Shown: positions 16,403-23,852 of the stretch, in pieces
How positions within the stretch are numbered: position 1 is the first letter of the stretch
Layout: every line of letters starts with the position of its first letter
NCBI RefSeq assembly: GCF_014197535.1
Contig: NZ_JACIFV010000006.1
Span: 222,213-286,212 of the forward strand
Direction: 5' to 3'
DNA length: 64,000 bases
Source: Rhizobium aethiopicum
GTDB taxonomy: Bacteria; Pseudomonadota; Alphaproteobacteria; Rhizobiales; Rhizobiaceae
The notes under the pieces: generated by a model
Told to the model about the DNA's origin: nothing
Database searches by the model: none
What the model saw: only the letters and a program-made list of their open reading frames with translations
Translations under genes and position numbers: made by a program

Positions 16403-17874
16403 GCGACCTTTCCACGCATCCTCATAATCTTGACGCCCTCGAAGCGCGTCTTCGCCAGGACCTCGCCTGGCTGGAACTGCCTGCCAAGGCGTGGGTTCCC
16501 GCCCGCGAAATTGATGGCCAGTCAGTCATCGACGTCGTCATCATCGGCGGCGGCATGGCAGGCCTCGTCGCTTCCGGAATGCTGAAGCGCTTTGGCGTCG
16601 CCAACCATGTCGTCCTCGACAAGGCACCCGCCGGGAAGGAAGGGCCGTGGGTCACCTTCGCCCGGATGCGTACGCTTCGTTCGCCAAAGCAGCTTACCGG
16701 ACCCGCCATGGGCCTGCCGGCGCTCACCTTCCGGGCCTATTATGAAGCGCGCTTCGGCAGCGCGGCGTGGGTGGCGCTCGCCCGGGCGCCGCGCGAGACG
16801 TGGATGGACTACCTGATCTGGTATCGGAAGGTGCTCGAACTGCCGGTGCGCAACGGCGTCTCGGTCGATGCGATCCTGCCGCGCGACGATGGCATGCTCG
16901 ACCTCGCCTGCAGCGAGAATGGCCGCACGGAAACGATCATCGCCCGCCACGTGGTTCTCGCAACCGGCCGCGACGGTCTGGGCGGCCCCTTCGTGCCTGG
17001 CATCGCCGAAAATATCGATCGCAGGTTCTGGGCGCACACCGCCGATGCGATCGACTTCGCAGCGCTGCGCGGCAAGCGCGTAGGGGTGATCGGTGCGGGT
17101 GCGTCGGCGATGGACAATGCCGCGACCGCGCTCGAAGCCGGTGCCGCCCGGCTCGACATGTTCGTCCGCCGCAAGGAACTGCCGCGGATCAACAAGTTCA
17201 CCGGCATCGGCAGCCAGGGCGTCGTCCATGGCTTCGCCGGACTGCCGGACGAATGGAAGTGGCGCTTCCTCGACTATGCCATGAGCCAGCAGACGCCGCC
17301 GCCGCGTGCGAGCGTGCTGCGCGTCAGCGCCTTCGAGCAGGCCCACCTTCATCTCCAAAGCCCGATCACCGGTCTGCAGCAGGACGGCGACCAGCTCGTC
17401 GTGACGACGTCGAAGGCCAGCTACCCCCTCGACTTCTTGATCTTCGGGACCGGCTTCAAGATCGATCTGACCAATCGGCCGGAATTGGCTGCTTTCGAAC
17501 CCCATATCCGACTTTGGCGCGACCGCTTCCCGACGCCGGCCGGGATGGCCAATGCGGAGCTTGAAGGATCGCCGGATCTTGGCGAGGCTTTCGATTTCCT
17601 TGAGAGGGAACCGGGTTCCTGCCCGGTTCTCTCGAAGATTCACTGCTTCAACTTCCCGGCGACTCTCAGCCACGGCAAGCTCACAGGCGACATCCCTGCA
17701 ATCAGCGAGGGCGCCGACCGCCTGGCGCGCGGCGTCGTCCGTTCGCTCTTCGTCGAAGACCGCGAGAAGCACTTTGCAAACCTCCAGGCCTTCGACACGC
17801 CGGAACTTCTCGGCGACGAGTGGTTCGATGCCGAGACCGAAGCGCTTCCCGAATTATCTTCCGAAAGGACCTGA
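16399..17874 (+). CDS. FAD/NAD(P)-binding flavoprotein monooxygenase-like enzyme
   Basis: A 491-residue flavoprotein. The FAD-binding Rossmann motif is VVIIGGGMAGLVASGMLKRF (about 50-70) and a second dinucleotide motif is RVGVIGAGASAMDNAATALE (about 225-245), with the flavin-monooxygenase-type segment LDFLIFGTGFKIDL. The order resembles Baeyer-Villiger/N-hydroxylating or S-oxygenating monooxygenases. The real start is the ATG at 16399, which overlaps the LysR stop by 4 bases and has GAAGGA upstream. The open frame that extends upstream through lysR is spurious. The ABC transporter genes follow 8 bases later, so it probably acts on the imported compound. Confidence 0.85.
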   Translation: MSDLSTHPHNLDALEARLRQDLAWLELPAKAWVPAREIDGQSVIDVVIIGGGMAGLVASGMLKRFGVANHVVLDKAPAGKEGPWVTFARMRTLRSPKQLTGPAMGLPALTFRAYYEARFGSAAWVALARAPRETWMDYLIWYRKVLELPVRNGVSVDAILPRDDGMLDLACSENGRTETIIARHVVLATGRDGLGGPFVPGIAENIDRRFWAHTADAIDFAALRGKRVGVIGAGASAMDNAATALEAGAARLDMFVRRKELPRINKFTGIGSQGVVHGFAGLPDEWKWRFLDYAMSQQTPPPRASVLRVSAFEQAHLHLQSPITGLQQDGDQLVVTTSKASYPLDFLIFGTGFKIDLTNRPELAAFEPHIRLWRDRFPTPAGMANAELEGSPDLGEAFDFLEREPGSCPVLSKIHCFNFPATLSHGKLTGDIPAISEGADRLARGVVRSLFVEDREKHFANLQAFDTPELLGDEWFDAETEALPELSSERT

Positions 17875-17882
17875 GATCCGAA

Positions 17883-18623
17883 ATGCTTGAGATCAAGAAC
17901 CTGAAGCTGTCCTACGGTCGCACCCAGATCCTGAATGGCGTCAATCTCTCGGTGAAACGAGGTGACGTGGTTTCGATCATCGGTCCCAGCGGAACCGGCA
18001 AGACGACGCTGTTGAAGTGCATCAACCACCTGGCGAAGCCGGCATCCGGAACGATATCCTTCGACGATATCAGGATGGATTTCGCGCGGCCGGACAAGAC
18101 CGCCGTTCGGGCGATCCGTCTGCGCACCGCTATGGTGTTCCAGCAGTTCAACGTCTTCAAGAACATGACGGTTATCCAGAACGTCATGGATCCGCTGGTT
18201 GTCGTGCAGGGCAAGCCGAAGGACGAAGCCCGCGCCATTGCGCTGCAGGAGCTTGAGCGGGTGGGGCTTTCCGACAAGCTCGACAACTATCCGTCGCAGC
18301 TTTCCGGCGGGCAGCTCCAGAGAACGGGCATCGCCAGAGCGCTGGCGGTCAAACCCGATGTGATGCTCTTCGACGAGCCGACCTCGTCGCTCGATCCCGA
18401 GCTCGTGAACGAGGTTCTCAAGGTGATCAAGGATGTCACGTCCTCCGGCATCACCTCGCTTCTCGTCACGCACGAGATGCAGTTCGCCAAGAACATCTCG
18501 AACCGCATCGTCTTCATGGACCGGGGTGTCGTCGCAGCCGACGGCAGTCCGTCCGAAATCTTCGACACGCCCTCCAACCCGCGCCTCGCTCAGTTTCTCA
18601 ATTCCGAACGCGCGATCCAGTAA
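17883..18623 (+). CDS. Polar amino-acid-type ABC transporter, ATP-binding protein
   Basis: A 246-residue ABC ATPase of the HisP/GlnQ group. Walker A is GPSGTGKTT, the Q-loop VFQQFNVFKN, the signature LSGGQLQRTGIARAL, Walker B VMLFDEPTSSLDP and the H-loop VTHEM. It lies 8 bases after the flavoprotein stop and is followed in order by binding protein and two permeases, giving a complete importer. The ATG at 17883 follows an AAAGGA-type region at the end of the preceding gene. Confidence 0.93.
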   Translation: MLEIKNLKLSYGRTQILNGVNLSVKRGDVVSIIGPSGTGKTTLLKCINHLAKPASGTISFDDIRMDFARPDKTAVRAIRLRTAMVFQQFNVFKNMTVIQNVMDPLVVVQGKPKDEARAIALQELERVGLSDKLDNYPSQLSGGQLQRTGIARALAVKPDVMLFDEPTSSLDPELVNEVLKVIKDVTSSGITSLLVTHEMQFAKNISNRIVFMDRGVVAADGSPSEIFDTPSNPRLAQFLNSERAIQ

Positions 18624-18638
18624 GAAAGGATGCCTGAA

Positions 18639-19457
18639 ATGACTTCCATGAGTTCAATCTCGCGCCGTGGTCTCGGTCTCGCCGTAGCAGGCGTCGCGAT
18701 CGCGTTCGCAACCGCGTCCTTCGCCGAGGACGTTCGAACGATCAAGATCGCCACCGCGGCGGAATCGAAGCCGCTATCCTGGGGCGCGATCGGCGTCGAA
18801 CCGCAGGGTTACGAGCCCGACGTCCTGAAGGCGATCAACGCCAAGCTGCCGCAGTACAAGTTCGTAATGGAAGGTGCTGCCGACATCGCGCAGGAGACGG
18901 GCCTTGCGACCGGCAAGTACGATATCGCAACCGGCGGCTACTATCGTGCGCCAGCCCGCGAAAAGCAGTTCCTCATTCCGGAAGCGCCGATCGGCGCCAG
19001 CCTGATCAAGATCTACAGCCGCAAGGACAGCGGCATCAAGGAGATGAAGGATCTGGTCGGCAAGAAGATCGTGCCGGTGACGGCCGGTGGCGGCATCTAC
19101 AAGTTCGCTACGGCGTGGCAGGAAAAGAATCCCGACTACAAGATCGAAATCACCGCTTCGAGCGCCGGCATTCCCTATCCGGATCGCCTGAAGGAGGTCG
19201 AGAACGGCAAGTATGACGCGCTCGTCCTGCCGTCGAATCTCGGCGAGCAGACCGTGATCGACCAGCAGAAGCTGAACGTCCAGGCAAGCGAGCCGGTCGC
19301 GATCAACAACACCTTCGTGCTGATCCATCGCTCGGAAGAGAACAAGGCGCTCGCCGACGGCATCGACAAGGCTTTGAAGGAGCTCAAGGCCGACGGCACG
19401 CTCGCCAAGCTCTCGCAGAAATGGTTCGGCGAGGACATCACCACATACATGAAGTAA
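18639..19457 (+). CDS. ABC transporter substrate-binding protein, amino-acid type (SBP_bac_3)
   Basis: A 272-residue periplasmic binding protein. It has a Sec/Tat-like signal peptide (SRRGLGLAVAGVAIAFATAS, cleavage near SFA-ED; the Arg pair is twin-arginine-like but lacks the full motif) and an SBP_bac_3 fold (TGKYDIATGGYYRAPAREKQ, DALVLPSNLGEQ, KWFGEDITTYMK at the end). The start at 18639 has AAAGGA at good spacing; the ATG at 18630 overlaps that site. The ligand cannot be read, but the binding signature (SKPLSWGAIGVEPQGYEPDV) differs from common Gln/His binders. Confidence 0.9.
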   Translation: MTSMSSISRRGLGLAVAGVAIAFATASFAEDVRTIKIATAAESKPLSWGAIGVEPQGYEPDVLKAINAKLPQYKFVMEGAADIAQETGLATGKYDIATGGYYRAPAREKQFLIPEAPIGASLIKIYSRKDSGIKEMKDLVGKKIVPVTAGGGIYKFATAWQEKNPDYKIEITASSAGIPYPDRLKEVENGKYDALVLPSNLGEQTVIDQQKLNVQASEPVAINNTFVLIHRSEENKALADGIDKALKELKADGTLAKLSQKWFGEDITTYMK

Positions 19458-19513
19458 CGCCTGGCTTCGAAGCCGGCGACCAGGCCCCTGACTGACAGAA
19501 GGAGTGTTCCCAA

Positions 19514-20221
19514 GTGGACCTATCCATCATGATCCCCGAGCTGCTCTCGGCGCTGCCGCTGACGCTTGCGATCACGTTCACGGCCATGGTCGCCGGCTTC
19601 GTGCTGGCTTTGATGACGACGACGTTCCGCGTGCGCAGGATCCCGGTGGTCAGCCAGCTGGCCGACCTCTACGTGTCCTACGCGCGAAGCGTTCCGGTCG
19701 TTCTGCAGCTGTTCGTCGCCTTTTATGGTCTTCCGGTGCTGGTCGGCGTTTTCGGCATCGACGACTTCGTCTCACCGACTATCGCCGCCATGCTGGGCCT
19801 CAGCCTCTATCACGGTGGCTATCTGTCGGAAGTCATGCGTCCGGCCTTTCTTGCTGTCGAGCGCGGCCAGCATGACGCGGCCGACAGCCTCGGTTATACG
19901 TTCCAGCAGAAGCTGGTGCGCGTCGTCGCGCCGCAGGCGGTGCATATTGCGCTTCCTGGCTACGGAAACTCGATCATCTACCTCATCCATAACGTGGCTC
20001 TGGTCATGTACATCGGCGCGGCTGACGTGATGGCGACCGCCCATCTCGTCATGGAGCGCGACTACAACCAGTATCAGTTCGAAACCTACCTCGTATTGGC
20101 AGTGCTGTACTCGGTACTTTGCCTCATCGCCTGGGCGATCGTGCGGCTCTTCGAGCGCCGCTCCGGCAGGTACGTCCCAAGCGAAAAGGTAGCACAGGCC
20201 CCGCTGATGGCCAGCGTCTGA
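19514..20221 (+). CDS. Amino-acid-type ABC transporter permease
   Basis: A 235-residue inner-membrane permease of the HisM/GlnP group with about five transmembrane helices and the EAA-like cytoplasmic loop ERGQHDAADSLGYTFQQKLV then RVVAPQAV. It starts with GTG at 19514, preceded by AAGGAG nine bases upstream. The downstream permease follows after 15 bases, so the pair forms a heterodimeric channel with the ATPase encoded upstream. Confidence 0.92.
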   Translation: MDLSIMIPELLSALPLTLAITFTAMVAGFVLALMTTTFRVRRIPVVSQLADLYVSYARSVPVVLQLFVAFYGLPVLVGVFGIDDFVSPTIAAMLGLSLYHGGYLSEVMRPAFLAVERGQHDAADSLGYTFQQKLVRVVAPQAVHIALPGYGNSIIYLIHNVALVMYIGAADVMATAHLVMERDYNQYQFETYLVLAVLYSVLCLIAWAIVRLFERRSGRYVPSEKVAQAPLMASV

Positions 20222-20236
20222 TCGAGGAAGGAAATC

Positions 20237-20932
20237 ATGATTTTCGACAGCGAAGTTCTTCTCCCCGACCTTTATGAGATCCTGGGCGCTGTGCCGCTGA
20301 CGCTTGTCATGGCCCTCGCTGTCTTCGTCCTATCGACGGTCGTCGGCAGCCTATTCGCCATGATCGAGTATCGTCGGGTGCCGGTCCTTCGTCAGCTCGT
20401 TGTCGCCTACAAGGTGGCGTTCAAGGGCGTGCCGATGGTGGTGGTGATCTTCCTTGCCTATTATGGACTTCCGTCGACGCTGCAGTTCCTGACGTCGCTC
20501 GTCGGCGTGGAGTACAATGGTCACTCGACGCCGAACTGGGTGACGCTCATCGTCGCCCTGACGGCCTGCGTCGCGGCCTTCCAGGCGGAGGTGGTCAAGG
20601 GCGCGCTGAACTCGTTCGACACGGGGCAGGCGGACGCCGCCTATTCGCTCGGCTACAAGAAGAGCCAGCTCTTCCGCCGGGTCATGCTGCCGCAGGTGAT
20701 CGTGGCAGCGATCCCGGATCTCGCCAACTCCTTCATGGTGATCATGAAGGCGCTGTCGCTTGGCTTCGCCATCGAGGTGGTCGACATCTTCGCGCAGTCG
20801 CAGCTGACCGCGGCGCTGAACTTTTACTACCTCGAAGCCTTCCTGGTGGCCGTGGTGATCTACATGGTGATCGCCTATGCCGTGACCCAAATCGCCGACA
20901 GAACGGAACGAGCTCTCAGAGTACGGACCTGA
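20237..20932 (+). CDS. Amino-acid-type ABC transporter permease
   Basis: A 231-residue HisQ/GlnP-type permease with hydrophobic segments and an EAA loop (DTGQADAAYSLGYKKSQLFR then RVMLPQVI). The ATG has GAGGAAGGAAATC just upstream. It is the last gene of the LysR-flavoprotein-ABC operon. A hairpin follows and overlaps the 3' end of the convergent MFS gene. Confidence 0.92.
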   Translation: MIFDSEVLLPDLYEILGAVPLTLVMALAVFVLSTVVGSLFAMIEYRRVPVLRQLVVAYKVAFKGVPMVVVIFLAYYGLPSTLQFLTSLVGVEYNGHSTPNWVTLIVALTACVAAFQAEVVKGALNSFDTGQADAAYSLGYKKSQLFRRVMLPQVIVAAIPDLANSFMVIMKALSLGFAIEVVDIFAQSQLTAALNFYYLEAFLVAVVIYMVIAYAVTQIADRTERALRVRT

Positions 20933-20942
20933 GGGGGCATGC

Positions 20943-20974
20943 GCCCGAGGCAGGCAGTTCAGGATTCCTCGGGC
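20943..20974. terminator. Candidate shared terminator between convergent operons
   Basis: Inverted repeat GCCCGAGG (20943-20950) and CCTCGGGC (20967-20974) with a 16-base loop, lying between and across the ends of the permease and MFS genes. There is no U-tract on either strand, so intrinsic termination is uncertain. Confidence 0.3.
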
Positions 20975-22179
20975 GGCTTGAGGTGGCGGAACTGCAGCAA
21001 CAGCAAGAGGTCGTATATGATCTTTAGGCCGGCACAGATGACAAGCGGCCAAGCCCGATAAGAGGCGGCGAAAAGAGCACCGGCCAGCGCAGGGCTGGCC
21101 GCCGATGCGAGGCTGCGCGGCACGGATGTGAAGCTTGCGGCAGCGGCTCGCTCCGCCTCGGTGACCACAGCCATCACGTAGGAAGAACGGGTTGGCACAT
21201 CCATCTGCGAAAGCGCGGCTCGAACCAGCAGCAAGACAAGCACCAACGGCAAGGTGGGTGCGAATGCGGCAAGGCCGAGAGCGATGCTTGATGGAATGTG
21301 GGTGAACACCATGGTGTTCACGAGCCCAATCCGCTTCGATAGCCGGGCAGCGACAGGAAACGAAAACGCCGACAGCACGCCGGTCCAGAAGAAAAACACT
21401 CCAGCCTGGGACAGCGAAAGATCGAATCGTTCGAACAGCCACAGCGCGAGCAAGGACTGGACCACGAAACCTCCAGCGAAGGCATCGAGACTAAAGAGGG
21501 CCGCGAGCTTCATGACGATGGCGCGCGAAGGCCCGAGTGCCGCCGGCTTGTGATCTTCGTGCGTCACCGGGCGAGGCGGTATGCGGGCATAAAGAAGACC
21601 GCCGAGAATGCCAACGAGCGCATAGAGAACGAACATCAGCCTGATCGAACTCAGTTGCGTCATCCCGAACCGCATCATGACGTCAGGCAGCGCCGCGGCA
21701 AGCGCGCCGCCGGCGCTTGCGAGCGCCCCGACCAGGCTGTAACGCGCAAACATTCTCGTTCGATCGGCGTTGGTCACCTCCCGGGCAAGGACCGCATGTT
21801 CAAGCGGCACGAAGATGCTCACGCTGCCAGCCGACGGATTGATCGTGCCGGCAAAGGCGACGGCGAGCAGCAGCGCATAGTCGCTGATCATCGGCATGGC
21901 GACACCGGTGGCGACCATCAGGCAGGCGGCTGCCAAAAGCAGGCGGCGGAGATCATGATGCCCGCCGAGAAATCCGATGATGATCGTCAAAAGCGCGGAT
22001 CCGAAGAGGGATGCCGTCGCAATGACGCCGACCTGCAGGGGCGAAAATCCAAGAGCAAGGAGATAGACCGGCAACAGGATGGCCACGAAGCCGTCGCAGA
22101 AGTCGCGCAAGGAGCGCGCCGCAAAAAGCCAAGTCGCCGGCCGAACGCTTCGCGCCTGTCCCATTGTCCTCGATCTCAT
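20959..22179 (-). CDS. MFS-family transporter
   Basis: A 406-residue polytopic membrane protein with about 12 hydrophobic segments. The sequence is consistent with an exporter-type MFS protein (LRDFCDGFVAILLPVYLLAL near the N-terminus, LFSLDAFAGGFVVQSLLALW in the second half). The substrate is unknown. The ATG at 22179 has GGAAGG four bases upstream; the ATG at 22164 is an alternative. It is convergent with the ABC operon and its direct role there is uncertain. Confidence 0.88.
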   Translation of the reverse strand: MRSRTMGQARSVRPATWLFAARSLRDFCDGFVAILLPVYLLALGFSPLQVGVIATASLFGSALLTIIIGFLGGHHDLRRLLLAAACLMVATGVAMPMISDYALLLAVAFAGTINPSAGSVSIFVPLEHAVLAREVTNADRTRMFARYSLVGALASAGGALAAALPDVMMRFGMTQLSSIRLMFVLYALVGILGGLLYARIPPRPVTHEDHKPAALGPSRAIVMKLAALFSLDAFAGGFVVQSLLALWLFERFDLSLSQAGVFFFWTGVLSAFSFPVAARLSKRIGLVNTMVFTHIPSSIALGLAAFAPTLPLVLVLLLVRAALSQMDVPTRSSYVMAVVTEAERAAAASFTSVPRSLASAASPALAGALFAASYRAWPLVICAGLKIIYDLLLLLQFRHLKPPEES

Positions 22180-22270
22180 CCTGCCTTCCGAAAATCAATT
22201 CCCGTTTTCGGGGCCGCTACGCCAGACCCACCCTACTTTCTAACTGTGCGCGGGCGCCAGCTGAGAACCG

Positions 22271-22450
22271 TTATTTCCGGTGGAATTTCTGCGACGCTGC
22301 AAAGGCGCGGCCGATGTCGAAGGAGGGCAGTCGCAGCGGCGTACGGGAATCGCGGAAAACCAGCCCGACGAGATTATCGACGACGAGGATGAAGCCGAGC
22401 GCCAGACCGAGATAAAGCAGAGCGGCGATGAGCACGAGCGATATTTCCAT
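22271..22450 (-). CDS. Small membrane protein, 59 residues
   Basis: A short minus-strand frame from the ATG at 22450 to TAA at 22271-22273. One strong transmembrane helix near the N-terminus (MEISLVLIAALLYLGLALGF then ILVV) is followed by a polar tail (FRDSRTPLRLPSFDIGRAFA). Codon use is normal for the region and the hydrophobic-helix-plus-tail plan is coherent, which argues for a real gene. I do not recognise the family. The Shine-Dalgarno is weak (GTGAGCC). It lies 92 bases upstream of the MFS start in the same direction. Confidence 0.55.
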   Translation of the reverse strand: MEISLVLIAALLYLGLALGFILVVDNLVGLVFRDSRTPLRLPSFDIGRAFAASQKFHRK

Positions 22451-22582
22451 GGCTCACACGATCACCTTGGAAGCCTCAATACTTGCAGCGTCATCCGGCC
22501 TTTGTTCACCCCCCGCGCGGCAAGCCCGCCTGCAATCTCTTAAAACCTAACTAATTCAGGCATATGACAAAGCACAGCCGAA

Positions 22583-22607
22583 GGGCGTCGCAACGACGCC
22601 CTTTTTT
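22583..22607 (+). terminator. Strong intrinsic terminator reading on the plus strand, without a visible plus-strand gene
   Basis: Perfect 8-bp stem GGGCGTCG (22583-22590) / CGACGCCC (22594-22601), loop CAA, then TTTTTT (22602-22607). The U-tract lies on the plus strand. The flanking genes are both on the minus strand, so the terminator has no obvious customer; a small RNA in about 22455-22607 is one explanation. On the minus strand it could still act as a weak hairpin after the DUF2934 gene. Confidence 0.65.
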
Positions 22608-22630
22608 GAACGTGATCGGTATTCCAGCAG

Positions 22631-22906
22631 TCAGGATGCCGTCTTGCGGCTCGCCGTCCGCTTGGGCGCCGGCGTGACGACGCCGTTCGTCTTGGCGCCT
22701 GTTGCGGCACGCTTCGTGGCCGTTGCGGCGCGCTTGGCCTTGGGTTTGGCTTCTTTGCCGTTGGAAGAGGCAGCAGAGCCTTCGAGCGCTTCGCGCTCGT
22801 GCCGCGCCTGATCCCAATGGATGGAATCTCGTCCTGTCGGATGGCCCTCTTCTTCCCAAAGGGCGTATGCACGTTTTTTGATCCACTCTTCCCGAGTTTC
22901 TGACAT
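22631..22906 (-). CDS. DUF2934 domain protein
   Basis: A 91-residue protein. The N-terminal half has the DUF2934 pattern (EEWIKKRAYALWEEEGHPTG then RDSIHWDQA). The C-terminal half is an Ala/Lys-rich, histone-H1-like tail (KAKRAATATKRAATGAKTNG). Function is unknown; the tail suggests DNA or polyanion binding. A consensus EcfG promoter lies 34 bases upstream of the start codon, so it is probably part of the general stress response. Confidence 0.82.
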   Translation of the reverse strand: MSETREEWIKKRAYALWEEEGHPTGRDSIHWDQARHEREALEGSAASSNGKEAKPKAKRAATATKRAATGAKTNGVVTPAPKRTASRKTAS

Positions 22907-22939
22907 CGCTGATCTCCAGTCACATAATGCCGTCGTTCG

Positions 22940-22964
22940 AACGCGATACTGCCGGGATGGTTCC
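22940..22964 (-). promoter_or_regulatory. Sigma-EcfG promoter (full consensus) for the DUF2934 gene
   Basis: Minus strand GGAAC (22964-22960), 16-base spacer, CGTT (22943-22940). This is an exact match to the alphaproteobacterial general-stress consensus, 34 bases before the ATG at 22906. Confidence 0.7.
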
Positions 22965-23048
22965 AGAGGAGGAGCGCCGTTTCAAGTGAAATCGACCTGC
23001 AACCGTAAATATTTCGCGTTGCAGCATATCAAGGTTGAGAATCGGCAT

Positions 23049-23690
23049 TCACCGAGACTGAAATTCCGCCGCCCTGTGCAAATCTGACACGAATGCCTGA
23101 CGCTGCCTGTGCTGCTCGGTCTCATCGCGGATTCTCAGGAGATAGGAGGGGTGAATGGTCACCAGAACCGGCGGATGGTTTGCAGGCTGCAGGATATGAC
23201 CGCGCTCGGGCGTCAATTTCGCCTTCGGCCCGAGCAGCGCATAGAGAGCGCTTGCGCCCAGCGCCACCACGAGTTTCGGCTGCAGGATGTTGAGTTCCGC
23301 GCCGAGCCACCATGCGCAACGCCTTATCTCGCCGGCATTGGGTTTCGCATGCAGGCGCCGTTTGCCGCGCGGTGTGAACTTGAAGTGCTTGACGGCATTG
23401 GTGACGTAGCAGCGCTGACGGTCCAAGCCGGCCTCGTCGAGACAGAGGTCGAGCAGATGGCCTGCCGGGCCGACAAAGGGCCTGCCGGTGATATCTTCCC
23501 GGTCACCCGGCTGCTCACCGACAAGGACGATCTCGGCCTTTCCCGGACCTTCACCGAAGACGATTTGCGTCGCATTGCGATAGAGGTCACAGCGGGTGCA
23601 GTCCTCGGCCTGATGCCGGAGTTCGGCAATGCTGCCGGCATCTGCGACTTCGAGGGCCAAGGCAGGACCGACGCTTGCGGCGATGTTCAT
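23049..23690 (-). CDS. UdgX-type uracil-DNA glycosylase/uracil-DNA binding protein
   Basis: A 213-residue uracil-DNA glycosylase superfamily protein. It has iron-sulfur-type cysteines (CTRCDLY), motif 1 VGEQPGDREDITGRPFVGPA and the motif TIHPSYLLR. The insert KHFKFTPRGKRRLHAKP carries the KRRxH loop typical of UdgX, whose His becomes covalently attached to the abasic site. The fourth loop residue is Leu here instead of the usual Ile. The start at 23690 (MNIAAS) has GAGGA eight bases upstream; longer starts are less supported. A possible EcfG-like promoter precedes it. Confidence 0.87.
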   Translation of the reverse strand: MNIAASVGPALALEVADAGSIAELRHQAEDCTRCDLYRNATQIVFGEGPGKAEIVLVGEQPGDREDITGRPFVGPAGHLLDLCLDEAGLDRQRCYVTNAVKHFKFTPRGKRRLHAKPNAGEIRRCAWWLGAELNILQPKLVVALGASALYALLGPKAKLTPERGHILQPANHPPVLVTIHPSYLLRIRDETEQHRQRQAFVSDLHRAAEFQSR

Positions 23691-23717
23691 GATGGCGATC
23701 CTCATCTTCTGAGGATG

Positions 23718-23742
23718 AATCGATCTCGACCGGGATTGTTCC
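23718..23742 (-). promoter_or_regulatory. Weak candidate EcfG promoter for udgX
   Basis: Minus strand GGAAC (23742-23738), 16-base spacer, GATT (23721-23718). The -35 element is exact but the -10 matches only in its two T residues. It is 28 bases upstream of the ATG at 23690. Confidence 0.33.
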
Positions 23743-23852
23743 CGCGATCGAACGGGCCACTCCCGGCAGAACAATCCCGAGGAAAAATTTCGCGCCATGG
23801 GGGAGCGGCTGCATAATTGAACGCCGCCGTTTCGCGGCTATATTGGCCAGCG

